Of a stretch of DNA of 64,000 bases, positions 44,700-56,566 are shown piece by piece; the stretch's first letter is position 1, and every line of letters begins with the position of its first letter. The translations under genes and the position numbers were made by a program. The stretch comes from Agarivorans sp. Toyoura001. GTDB taxonomy: Bacteria; Pseudomonadota; Gammaproteobacteria; Enterobacterales; Celerinatantimonadaceae. The DNA lies in NCBI RefSeq assembly GCF_005405585.1, contig NZ_BJEQ01000012.1, forward strand, positions 1 through 64,000. Direction: 5' to 3'. Below the pieces are notes generated by a model. The model had not been told where the DNA came from, ran no database searches, and saw only the letters and a program-made list of their open reading frames with translations.

Positions 44700-45542
44700 A
44701 TGGATCGTTCACTCAGCGCCAAGCTCAGCGTTTGCTTGTTTTTAGCCACCGCTAATGAGGGGCTTGCCCAGCAACAGCCACCACAACTTATTTTAGCCAC
44801 AGACTACCAACAAGGCTTAGATCTGCAGCGCTATTGGGTATGTGAGAAATATGATGGAGTACGAGCCTACTGGGATGGGAAGCAGTTACTCAGCCGCAAT
44901 GGCCACGTTATTGGGCTCCCAGAATCCATTGCACAACAACTGCCGAATGTGGCTGTAGACGGCGAACTCTGGTTGGGCCGAGGGCAGTTTAGCGCCTTAG
45001 TAAGCTTGGTTAAGCAGAAAAACTCTCGTGTAGAACAATGGCAAGATGTGCGCTTTGTGGTGTTTGATTTACCAAATTACCCCGGCCCTTACCAACAGCG
45101 TTACCGCCAGTTACAAACCTTAAGCAGCACCAGCGCCTTTATGACAGTGCCCAGTTATCGTGCTTACCCTGGGCGACCAAAACTGGAACAAGAACTAGCA
45201 AAAATTAGCGCCGAAGGCGGCGAAGGACTCATGCTGCGCGACCCCGAATCTATGTATATACCCAGCCGTAGCAACGCCTTAATTAAATATAAAAGCTATC
45301 AAGATGCTGAAGCCGAGGTCGTGGCTTATAGTGGTGGGAAAGGCAAGTACAGTGGTAAATTGGGCGCGTTAGTGGTGCAGGATCAACAAGGTAGAAGATT
45401 TAAAATAGGCAGTGGTTTAAGCGACCAGTTACGCTCAAATCCACCACCTATTGGCAGCTTAGTAGAGTATCGTTACAACGGCTTAACTGAGCACGGCAAG
45501 CCCCGCTTTGCCCGCTTTGTACGAGTACATCAAACCTTATAG
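44700..45542 (+). CDS. ATP-dependent DNA ligase of the small periplasmic (Lig E) type
   Basis: A 280-residue ATP-dependent ligase. Catalytic Lys50 is in CEKYDGVRAYWDG; other nucleotidyltransferase motifs are SRNGHVI, DGELWLGRG, GEGLMLRDP and ALIKYKSYQDAEAEVV, and the last 80 residues are an OB fold (GSLVEYRYNGLTEHGKPRFARF). A signal peptide (about residues 1-23, ending GLAQ) predicts export, as known for Lig E proteins of Gram-negative bacteria, which are thought to act on DNA outside the cytoplasm, possibly during uptake. No competence gene is adjacent. Confidence 0.9.
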   Translation: MDRSLSAKLSVCLFLATANEGLAQQQPPQLILATDYQQGLDLQRYWVCEKYDGVRAYWDGKQLLSRNGHVIGLPESIAQQLPNVAVDGELWLGRGQFSALVSLVKQKNSRVEQWQDVRFVVFDLPNYPGPYQQRYRQLQTLSSTSAFMTVPSYRAYPGRPKLEQELAKISAEGGEGLMLRDPESMYIPSRSNALIKYKSYQDAEAEVVAYSGGKGKYSGKLGALVVQDQQGRRFKIGSGLSDQLRSNPPPIGSLVEYRYNGLTEHGKPRFARFVRVHQTL

Positions 45543-45548
45543 GCTTTA

Positions 45549-46085
45549 TTACTTTAAATGTTTGTTTCGCTCTACATCTACCAAGTAATCGCCCTCTAAC
45601 CAGTTGCGGCCGATTAGTAGCTTATAGTGCATTTTACTGCGGTCTCTTAGGTTTACATCTACGGTTTTAGCGCGGCCTTGCCATTCCACAGCTAAGGCAA
45701 CTTTATAGCGAATTTCTAAGCCTTGAGAGTTACGTACCGCGGCTACGTCGGTAATCAAGGCTTTGCCTTGGTGCTTCTCGCCACCTTCATTCTCGGTGGT
45801 AAATTGCAAATACTTGCCAATATTTTTACGCATAAGAGGGCGCACTATCGATTTTTGTTCCGCTTCACTGTAGTCGTCTGGATTAATGTTTTCGCCATCT
45901 AATACCGTCATGTTTTCCGCATGCATTGAGGTACTTGCTGCACCCGTATCGATTCGCGTTAAAAACGTAAGGTTTGCCTCTACAATACGCACATGCTCTG
46001 CGGCACCCACGGTTAGCTTTTCAGCCATTGCACTGCTTGTATAAGTGATGACTAATACTACTGCTAACAGTAAATTCTTTAACAC
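45549..46085 (-). CDS. Secreted retropepsin-like (COG4067) protein
   Basis: A 178-residue protein with a signal peptide (about 1-21, ending AMA) and the catalytic stretch TRIDTGAASTSMHAENM, followed by LLIGRNWLEGDYLVD. It is a periplasmic relative of the protease gene at 27156-27581. The active Asp-Thr-Gly is intact. Substrate unknown. Convergent with the DNA ligase gene, stops six bases apart. Confidence 0.8.
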   Translation of the reverse strand: MLKNLLLAVVLVITYTSSAMAEKLTVGAAEHVRIVEANLTFLTRIDTGAASTSMHAENMTVLDGENINPDDYSEAEQKSIVRPLMRKNIGKYLQFTTENEGGEKHQGKALITDVAAVRNSQGLEIRYKVALAVEWQGRAKTVDVNLRDRSKMHYKLLIGRNWLEGDYLVDVERNKHLK

Positions 46086-46199
46086 TTCACACCTCTTTAT
46101 TCTGTTAGTTAAGGCAAACAGCCCATTAATTACATAATGACTGCCGCTTCAGATCGCATACCATAGCACGATTCTCTATAATTTGAGTTAGGCTCAAGG

Positions 46200-46951
46200 A
46201 TGAAGAAACAGATGAAACCGCTGGTAGTTTTCCTATTATTTGTTAGCAGCACACTATGTCACGCTAAAACAGTTGAAATACAAAGCTTTGTTTTTCCGCC
46301 TTACATTATGGTTAATGACTAGGGAAAAGCAGAGGGGATCATTGTAGAGCTTATTGAACAAAGTTTTCAGCAGCTCAATGCAGATGCAGACTTTCACATT
46401 AGTAACTGGGCCAGAGCTTCGCCAAGGTAAAAAGCCATCAAAGCCAAGGGCTTATTCCCACCATGCGCACTGCCGATAGAGAAGCATTCTTTTATTACCC
46501 AGATACTGCCTTTCTATTCTTAGACCAACACCTGATTACCTTAAACGCTTGGCCAACAGACACTTTCTCTGGTGACTTTGCTGAGTTAGATGATTACCGC
46601 ATTGGTAAAGTGCGCAATGCGCGTATTTCGCCTCCTTTTGACCAAGCTTTAGCCAAACACACTTTCGACGTAGAGAAACACAATAGCGTAGAGGGTTTGG
46701 TAAAATCGCTGTTACGCGGTCGTTTGGATATGATAGCGACCGATAGCCGCCAAGCATTATTAGTGGCAGCGCAAGATGGTCAGCCGAACGGTCTAAAACT
46801 GATAGAGCCAGCCTTAGGTCAAGTACCGGTATATTTGGCTTTTAGTAAACAACAAGTAGACCAAGAATTTGTGCTGAAGTTTGATAAACAGCTAAAGCAG
46901 CTGCTCGAGCAAGATGCTTTAGCTAAACTGGAAGCTAAATATTTACAATGA
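46200..46951 (+). pseudogene. Broken periplasmic solute-binding-like protein gene
   Basis: Starting at ATG 46200, the frame encodes a signal peptide and FVFPPYIMVND as in its intact relatives, then stops at TAG (46320-46322), stops again at TAA (46428-46430), and loses one base near 46461, where LFP is followed by PPC in frame but TMRTADREAFFYYPD in the shifted frame. From 46463 the frame is open to 46951 (162 residues, ending KLEAKYLQ). Three lesions make sequencing error unlikely. Related to the genes at 164 and 41813. Confidence 0.87.
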
Positions 46952-46954
46952 GTA

Positions 46955-48067
46955 CTAGCCGAGTACTCGATCCCAGTCTTTCCATACAACCTGATAGCCA
47001 GCTTGCTTAACCGCATCGGCCACCACTTCAGGACGACGCTCATCGCTAATTTCAAACTGCTCTAAGGCTTTCTCACTGGTATCGGCATAGCCCCCCGGCT
47101 GGGTACTCGAAAAGGCACTCATGCTAGTAATGCCCAATGGGATGGCGTGGTTGCGGAAATGTTCAGATTCCCGAGTAGAGAGTGATAACTCTACATCGGG
47201 GTTAAACAAACGGTAAGCACAAATCAACTGCACCAATTGTTTGTCGCTCATTACCGATTTAGGCTGAAAACCACCTTCACATGGGCGCAGACGCGGGAAT
47301 GAAATAGAAAACTTACTCTTCCAATATTTACGCTCTAAATACTGCAAATGCGCTGCAACATAGAAACAATCACTGCGCCATTCATCCAAACCAATGAGTG
47401 CGCCAATGCCCATTTTACGAATGCCAGCATCACCCAAACGCTCGGGCGTAGCCAAGCGGTAATCAAAATCACGCTTTTTACCTTTTGGATGAACCTCGGC
47501 ATAACGGCGACGATTGTAGGTTTCTTGATAGACCATAACGGCATCTAAACCTAAGCTAATCAACTCCGCGTAATCAGCCTCATCTAAGGGTTGAACTTCC
47601 ATCGATACATGCGAGAAACGCGCTTTAATCTTAGGCAATACTTGGCGAAAATACTCCATCCCCACTTTGCGCTCAGACTCGCCGGTCACCAGCAGAATAT
47701 GGTCAAAGCCCAGTTGTTTTATGGCATCCAGCTCGGAGTCTAGCTCCACCATATCTAAGGTAACTCGACGAATTTTGTTCCCCATAGAGAAGCCGCAATA
47801 ATCACATACATTGCTGCACATATTGCTTAAATAAAGCGGTATATAGAATTGTTGAGTTTTACCAAAACGTTGCTGGGTTAAACGCATGCTACGCTGGGCC
47901 ATTTGTTCCAAATAACCCTCTGCCGCAGGGGAAATAAGCGCCTGAAAGTCATCTAAATCCAGCTTATCTTTCGCCAGCGCACGCTCTACATCAGCAACGG
48001 TTTTACTGTTAATATTTAGATGAACGGCTGCGCTATCGTATTGGGCTAATTGCTCGGCAAAACTCAT
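46955..48067 (-). CDS. thiH: ThiH, radical-SAM tyrosine lyase
   Basis: A 370-residue radical SAM enzyme of usual length. The iron-sulfur cluster cysteines are in MCSNVCDYCGF (CxxxCxxC, about residues 84-91). ThiH cleaves tyrosine to dehydroglycine, used with ThiG to build the thiazole of thiamine. It depends on low oxygen, unlike the ThiO glycine oxidase route; no thiO is in this operon. Last gene of the thi operon, 12 bases after thiG. Convergent with the pseudogene, three bases apart, with no terminator seen. Confidence 0.95.
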   Translation of the reverse strand: MSFAEQLAQYDSAAVHLNINSKTVADVERALAKDKLDLDDFQALISPAAEGYLEQMAQRSMRLTQQRFGKTQQFYIPLYLSNMCSNVCDYCGFSMGNKIRRVTLDMVELDSELDAIKQLGFDHILLVTGESERKVGMEYFRQVLPKIKARFSHVSMEVQPLDEADYAELISLGLDAVMVYQETYNRRRYAEVHPKGKKRDFDYRLATPERLGDAGIRKMGIGALIGLDEWRSDCFYVAAHLQYLERKYWKSKFSISFPRLRPCEGGFQPKSVMSDKQLVQLICAYRLFNPDVELSLSTRESEHFRNHAIPLGITSMSAFSSTQPGGYADTSEKALEQFEISDERRPEVVADAVKQAGYQVVWKDWDRVLG

Positions 48068-48079
48068 GATATTCTCTAT

Positions 48080-48847
48080 TTACAAGGTATCTAAAAAGGC
48101 AGTTAAAGGACTAGATGCCTCGGCGTGGCGAAGCTCAGCGCCTAAACCAGCTAGGTAAGCACTGCGTCCCGCTTCTACGGCTTGAGCGAAAGCTTTCGCC
48201 ATTGCAACGGGGTCTTTGGCCACCGCCATGGCAGTATTCACTAACACGGCATCAGCACCTAGCTCCATAGCTAAAGCCGCATCTGAGGGCGCTCCAATGC
48301 CGGCATCAACCACCACTGGCACATTAGCTTGCTCAATAATAATCTCTAAGAAGTCACGACTACGCAGGCCTTTGTTGGTGCCAATAGGCGCGCCTAATGG
48401 CATTACGGCCGCACAGCCCGCATCTTCTAAGCGCTTACACAATACCGGGTCTGCGTGTACATAAGGCAACACTACAAAGCCCTGTTCTACCAGTTTTTCT
48501 GCGGCAGCTAGTGTTTCAATAGGATCGGGCATTAAGTATTTAGGATCGGGGTGAATCTCCAACTTAAGCCAATTTGTGCCAAGCGCTTCTCGCGCTAGAT
48601 TAGCAGCAAAAATCGCTTCTTCGGCATTACGGGCACCCGAGGTGTTAGGCAGTAAATTCACTCCGGCCTTTATTAAGGGGGCCAGAATATCGTCTTGCTG
48701 ATCTTGCGCATCTACACGCTTCATGGCCATGGTAACCAATTGGCTGCCACTGGCTTGAATGCTTTGGCTCATCAACTCAGGCGTCGCAAACTTGCCAGTA
48801 CCGGTGAATAGCCGGCTGGTAAAACTTTTATCTGCAATCTTTAACAC
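48080..48847 (-). CDS. thiG: ThiG, thiazole synthase
   Basis: A 255-residue TIM-barrel enzyme. It starts at GTG with GAGAAA upstream ([20 protein letters not shown]). The Schiff-base Lys is expected in [23 protein letters not shown] region, and [24 protein letters not shown] (in two parts) forms the phosphate site. It joins 1-deoxyxylulose 5-phosphate, dehydroglycine and ThiS-thiocarboxylate into the thiazole. Sits between thiS and thiH, 12 bases from each. Confidence 0.95.
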   Translation of the reverse strand: MLKIADKSFTSRLFTGTGKFATPELMSQSIQASGSQLVTMAMKRVDAQDQQDDILAPLIKAGVNLLPNTSGARNAEEAIFAANLAREALGTNWLKLEIHPDPKYLMPDPIETLAAAEKLVEQGFVVLPYVHADPVLCKRLEDAGCAAVMPLGAPIGTNKGLRSRDFLEIIIEQANVPVVVDAGIGAPSDAALAMELGADAVLVNTAMAVAKDPVAMAKAFAQAVEAGRSAYLAGLGAELRHAEASSPLTAFLDTL

Positions 48848-48859
48848 AAGGTTTCTCTC

Positions 48860-49063
48860 TTATCCGCCAGCAATGGCGCGAAATACTCGTACTTTAGCGT
48901 GGTCATTTAATAAGGTATTTGCCCATTCGCTACGGGTCACAATATTGCCGTTTAACACCACGGCAATGCCCTCTAGCGCCTGCTGGTGAAATGCCAACAG
49001 CTGCTCGATATTCAAGGGCGTACCATGCGACTGGATTTGACCATTAAATTCTATATTAATCAT
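48860..49063 (-). CDS. thiS: ThiS, sulfur carrier protein
   Basis: A 67-residue ubiquitin-fold carrier ending in GG (FRAIAGG), the C-terminus that is adenylated by ThiF and then carries sulfur as a thiocarboxylate. The pattern IAVVLNGNIVTRSEW is typical. The gene overlaps the end of thiF by 4 bases (ATGA type), so they are translationally coupled. Confidence 0.93.
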   Translation of the reverse strand: MINIEFNGQIQSHGTPLNIEQLLAFHQQALEGIAVVLNGNIVTRSEWANTLLNDHAKVRVFRAIAGG

Positions 49064-49848
49064 ACTGTTTCTTTATTAGTGCCACACACTGGACAAGTGA
49101 GGTCGGCATTTACTTTAAGGTGAAACCATTCCAGACTATGGGCATCAAAGCTGGAAAATCGCCCTACTTGTGCAGACGGTATATTGGCAATAAGTTTGAT
49201 GGTTTCTAGGGCTTGTAAGCTACCGATAGTACCTACCACGGGGCCTAATATGCCGGCGTTGCTGCAGTTAAGTTGCTGCTCACTGGCATTAGGAAATAGG
49301 CAGTGATAGCAACCTTGCTCAGCCTTGCGGAAATCAAACACCATTAACTGTCCATCAAAAGCCACTGCGGCTCCGCTAACCAAAGGCACCTTAGCCTTAA
49401 CACAAGCTTGGTTTACCGCATAACGAGTAGCGATGTTGTCACTGCAATCTAACACCACTTCGGCCTGAGCCACTTCCATCGCCAGCAGCATTTCATCCAT
49501 TTTCCGATTTACCGCTCGAACTTGAATGTTGGCATTTAACCCTTGCAGATGCTGTTTAGCCGCTTGCACTTTGGGCTGGCCAATATCGTCTTCGCGATAA
49601 AGCACTTGGCGCTGAAGATTAGAGCTATCGACCTCATCAAAATCAGCCAATACCAATCGGCCAATGCCAGCCGCGGCTAAGTACAAGCTAGCCGGTGCAC
49701 CTAAACCGCCCATACCAATCACCAATACTTGCGCATGTTTCAGCTTTAGCTGCCCAGCCTCACCAAGATCTTTTAATAATAAATGACGGCTATAACGCAA
49801 ACATTCATCGTCACTTAAGGCTTGGTCACTGTGCTGGTATTGGCTCAT
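49060..49848 (-). CDS. thiF: ThiF, ThiS adenylyltransferase
   Basis: A 262-residue E1-like enzyme. The nucleotide-binding stretch is VIGMGGLGAPASLYLAAAG (about residues 37-55), Arg/Asn contacts are in DSSNLQRQVLY, and the zinc cysteines are CYHC near 170 and CPVCGT near the end. It adenylates the C-terminus of ThiS. The conserved cysteine region LFPNASEQQLNCSNAG is present. It lies 15 bases after thiDE. Confidence 0.94.
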   Translation of the reverse strand: MSQYQHSDQALSDDECLRYSRHLLLKDLGEAGQLKLKHAQVLVIGMGGLGAPASLYLAAAGIGRLVLADFDEVDSSNLQRQVLYREDDIGQPKVQAAKQHLQGLNANIQVRAVNRKMDEMLLAMEVAQAEVVLDCSDNIATRYAVNQACVKAKVPLVSGAAVAFDGQLMVFDFRKAEQGCYHCLFPNASEQQLNCSNAGILGPVVGTIGSLQALETIKLIANIPSAQVGRFSSFDAHSLEWFHLKVNADLTCPVCGTNKETV

Positions 49849-49863
49849 GGTTTGGCTTACTCG

Positions 49864-53338
<3,475 letters not shown>

Positions 53339-53440
53339 CTAAATAAAAAATTTAAGAATGAGGCTTGTCGGATGTAGGAAAAGTAACCCAGTGTTAAACA
53401 GTGTCTAATACACCTAAAATAACAGAAGGAAGCGGTTACT

Positions 53441-53545
53441 CATCTTGTTCCCTGCGCAGGCATTATCCTGATCAAGTTATACGGATCCCACACAACAGTA
53501 GCAACGCTACAAGTGGTCTCAGCCTTTCGGCACTCCGACAAGAGA
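53441..53545 (-). ncRNA. TPP riboswitch (THI element)
   Basis: On the minus strand, TGTCGGAGTGCC, GGCTGAGA, then GGATCCG, CTTGATCAGGATAATG and CCTGCGCAGGGAACAAG appear in the order of the THI element. The CUGAGA and the ..GAUC.. helices that grip TPP are intact. It lies about 110 bases ahead of thiC. A terminator or ribosome-site hairpin between it and thiC was not pinned down. Confidence 0.93.
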
Positions 53546-53549
53546 GCCG

Positions 53550-53578
53550 AGTATAGGGCTGAAAAAACCAAATCACAA
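53550..53578 (-). promoter_or_regulatory. Promoter of the thi operon
   Basis: On the minus strand, TTGTGA (53573-53578) and TATACT (53550-53555) are separated by 17 bases, and transcription would begin a few bases before the riboswitch. Good sigma-70 match in the expected place. Confidence 0.7.
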
Positions 53579-53675
53579 TAGCGATATCGAGAAAGGCAAT
53601 AACGAAATTCGCTGTTTTGTTAAAAAGCCACTAACAAATAGCTAACACAACATAAGCGGTAATTGATTGTATAAC

Positions 53676-54218
53676 TTAGAAGAAACTCTGTGGGATATTG
53701 AGCACGTCGCCTGCCGAGACTTTGTCTTCCAAGCTGACTCTTTGGCGTTGTTCTGGGCTAGTCTTTTCAGCTTGAATAGTAATTTTACTTTTCCCAGCAC
53801 GCTCGGTAAAACCACCAGCGAGAGTAATCGCACGGTTTACCGTTAAACCTGGCTGATAGGGATAAGCACCAGGGCGAGCAACTTCACCATTAATAAAAAA
53901 TGGTCGGTACTCCACCATGGTCACTTGCACCATTGGGTCCACCAAGTAATCACCTTTCAAGCCATTTTGAATGTGTAATTGCAATTGGTTAACGGTGAGC
54001 CCACGGACTTCAATCTCACCCAGAAAGGGATAGCGAATAAAGCCGTCGTTGGCTAAACGCGTTTCCATATTTAGCTCTGGTTCACCATATACGCTCACCC
54101 TAAAACTATCTCCCGCAGCTAAGCGGTAATCGTCATTTGCATCGACTGAGGCAGAAAAACATAGCACGCTGGCTAGCATATAAAGCCAGTTCTGAACGCG
54201 TACTATGAGTTTTTGCAT
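53676..54218 (-). CDS. Wza-family polysaccharide export protein
   Basis: A 180-residue protein with a signal peptide (ending about VDA, residue 27) and the polysaccharide export domain: DYRLAAGDSFRVSVYGEPELN (in two parts) and DGFIRYPFLGEIEVRGLTV, then an SLBB-like domain (FFINGEVARPGAYPYQPGLT). It is shorter than Wza (about 379), as in small EPS-exporters. No obvious lipobox is seen. Downstream of the beta-barrel gene by 13 bases. These carry exopolysaccharide through the outer membrane. No polymerase, flippase or tyrosine-kinase genes are nearby. Confidence 0.87.
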   Translation of the reverse strand: MQKLIVRVQNWLYMLASVLCFSASVDANDDYRLAAGDSFRVSVYGEPELNMETRLANDGFIRYPFLGEIEVRGLTVNQLQLHIQNGLKGDYLVDPMVQVTMVEYRPFFINGEVARPGAYPYQPGLTVNRAITLAGGFTERAGKSKITIQAEKTSPEQRQRVSLEDKVSAGDVLNIPQSFF

Positions 54219-54231
54219 GGTATTCCCTTGG

Positions 54232-55419
54232 CTATAAGCTCAGTCTCAATTTAAGACTGGTTACTTGCTTATCATAGGTAACGGCCTCAAGCGTAGAATC
54301 TTTATCTCTCCATAGCTGCCACAGAGAAATTTCTAGCCAGCGACGAAATTGATAACTCACGCCAATTCTACCTTCGTAGATTTTATCTTGGCGAGTAATA
54401 CCAACATAATCATTGTTGTCGTAAGCCACGGTAAAGTAAGTAGCAAGGCGTTCTTGCCAATAGTGCTCCCAATCCAAATTGATATTGGTATTGTCGATCA
54501 CATCACCATCTTGCTCTGGCGCTTTGGCTTGACGCCCACCTTCCAAACTAAAGGTTGAATAACTACGAGGTGACCAATCGGCCGCTATCGACCAACTCAA
54601 ATCACTAAAGTCCTCGCGTTCACCTTCTTTAAACTGGCGTTGCTGCCAACCTACTTTAACCCGACCTTTGGTTTTACCTGTTACAGCCCAATCGCCACCA
54701 GCGTAGGCAAGTAGGTCGTTAAAGTCACGATTAGCGGTATTCGCTTCGGTGGTTTTGTAATCGCTTTGCGCCGCTTTAAGTTCTGCCAGCAAACGTGTGG
54801 CCGACGATACTCGGTAAAAGAACCGAGCGCTACCGTCAAGCAAATTACGGTCGCGATACTGAGTGGTTTCTCGAAAGTTTTGATAATCTAACCGACGAGC
54901 ATTTGCCTCAAACTCCAACTGAGCAGTGGCACTTTTTACGCCATACCCGTACAAACCATGTAACCAATGCAAGTTGTATTGCACCGGTTCGTCAATCGCG
55001 TTGCCTAAACCAGAAGAGATCCCCTCACCACGTTGTTCGTGATTACGACGAAAATCGTAACGTAAATCTGCACGATGCCGCGCCGAGAAATCCCATTGAC
55101 CATTTAACCGTAAATGATGGTCTACAAAGTTATCTTCTGAGCTATCAAAGTACTCACCCCATACCAGTCGGTAAGCGGCATAATAAGCACTTTTATCTTG
55201 TTCAGAAATGGCAGCAATCGCCGGAGATACAATGGTTCCCCAAGACGATATTTGATCTTTATTACTGTTGGTTAGGTTGCTGTCGTATAAACCCAAAACT
55301 TCTACGCTGGGTACAACACCTACTCCGTCTGCACTATACCACTTAGCAGGTTGCATGGCGGCCAAACTTTGGCCTGCAATTGCTAGGGTTGGCAGCAAGA
55401 TGATCCCTATCTTGCGCAT
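54232..55419 (-). CDS. Outer-membrane beta-barrel protein, EPS-associated type
   Basis: About 395 residues with a signal peptide ending SLA near residue 20. The rest is rich in alternating polar/hydrophobic strands (for example FEANARRLDYQNFRETTQYR, SLEGGRQAKAP) and ends in leucine after LKLRL, as in beta-barrels. It resembles the outer-membrane barrel often encoded beside Wza-like export genes. It probably acts with the following gene in exopolysaccharide export. ATG at 55419 has AGGAT upstream. Confidence 0.77.
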   Translation of the reverse strand: MRKIGIILLPTLAIAGQSLAAMQPAKWYSADGVGVVPSVEVLGLYDSNLTNSNKDQISSWGTIVSPAIAAISEQDKSAYYAAYRLVWGEYFDSSEDNFVDHHLRLNGQWDFSARHRADLRYDFRRNHEQRGEGISSGLGNAIDEPVQYNLHWLHGLYGYGVKSATAQLEFEANARRLDYQNFRETTQYRDRNLLDGSARFFYRVSSATRLLAELKAAQSDYKTTEANTANRDFNDLLAYAGGDWAVTGKTKGRVKVGWQQRQFKEGEREDFSDLSWSIAADWSPRSYSTFSLEGGRQAKAPEQDGDVIDNTNINLDWEHYWQERLATYFTVAYDNNDYVGITRQDKIYEGRIGVSYQFRRWLEISLWQLWRDKDSTLEAVTYDKQVTSLKLRLSL

Positions 55420-55537
55420 CAATAATCCTCCAAAACATATAAGGCTACCTTAGCAAAGGCAGAGGACTAGGCTCAATGCTTTTTGTAAGCCAAGTGCTGA
55501 ATAAGTGTGAATATGATGTATCTTGGAGTAATAAGCC

Positions 55538-56449
55538 TTAAAATTGGATCTGCAAACCGATGCTAAATAATAGCGCCACCACAAAGCTCAGCTTAGCGGT
55601 AGCCTGCAGCTGCTGATCGAGAATGTGATGCTGGTAATGAGTAAACACGGTGTTCGCTACCTTTACTAAGGCTAAGCCCGGCAATGCAAATAACCACGCT
55701 AAACTACTAGGCGCCTGCCAAACCACAAAGACAGCCAGCAGCAATAAGGCAGAAAATACCAACAGCAAATGATAGTAACGCGCTCTGGTTTCCCCCAAAC
55801 GCACTGCTAAAGTTAACTTCCCCGCTTGCTGATCTGGTTTAAAATCTCGTAGGTTATTAATATTGAGCACAGCCGTGGCTAGTAATCCGTTGGCAGTGGC
55901 CACCAATACTACCGCAAGATTGATCGTTTGAGTGTGTAGGTAATAACAGCCCAATACACCTAATAACCCAAAGAACAGGAATACACTAATGTCACCAAAG
56001 CCTCGATAACCGTAGGGTCTTGCCCCCATGGTATAAGCCATTGCCGCCACAATGGCTAAGCCTCCCAAGCTAATAAAGCCTAACCAAGCTTGTAAGTTAG
56101 CACCCAAACTAACGGCTAACAGGGCTAAACCACTGCCTATCGACAGCAACGCCACAACCACAATGGCGCGTAGCATTTGCTGCTTAGTGAGCAAACCCGC
56201 TTGAATTGCTCGCTTTGGCCCCACCCGAGAATCATCATCTAGCCCTTTTACGGCATCGCCATAATCATTGGCCAAGTTAGATAGAATTTGCAGTAACAAA
56301 GCGGTGACCAGTGCCAAGCCAAGTACAGCCGCACTAAATTGCTGCTGCGAAAACGCCAGCGCAGAACCTAAAATAATCGACGCACTTGCTAAGGGAAGGG
56401 TCCGTAAACGCGCCGCATGAAGCCATGATTTCAAAGTAATATTCAACAT
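55538..56449 (-). CDS. menA: MenA, 1,4-dihydroxy-2-naphthoate polyprenyltransferase
   Basis: A 303-residue UbiA-family membrane enzyme with about eight or nine hydrophobic helices. It starts WLHAARLRTLPLASASIILG. The first Asp-rich motif NLANDYGDAVKGLDDDSR (about residues 61-78) and second NNLRDFKPDQQAGKLTLAVR (about 198-217) bind the prenyl diphosphate and Mg2+. It attaches the isoprenoid tail to DHNA in the inner membrane. Divergent from menF across 117 bases. Confidence 0.94.
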   Translation of the reverse strand: MLNITLKSWLHAARLRTLPLASASIILGSALAFSQQQFSAAVLGLALVTALLLQILSNLANDYGDAVKGLDDDSRVGPKRAIQAGLLTKQQMLRAIVVVALLSIGSGLALLAVSLGANLQAWLGFISLGGLAIVAAMAYTMGARPYGYRGFGDISVFLFFGLLGVLGCYYLHTQTINLAVVLVATANGLLATAVLNINNLRDFKPDQQAGKLTLAVRLGETRARYYHLLLVFSALLLLAVFVVWQAPSSLAWLFALPGLALVKVANTVFTHYQHHILDQQLQATAKLSFVVALLFSIGLQIQF

Positions 56450-56566
56450 TAATATAAGAACTTAGCGTCTATTATTGCTCAGCATCAAGGCTGAGCCAAA
56501 TCTGACTATGATGTTGTAACAAAAACAGCTACATTGAAACGGTATTCTCGAGCAGGAATAGTTAAG

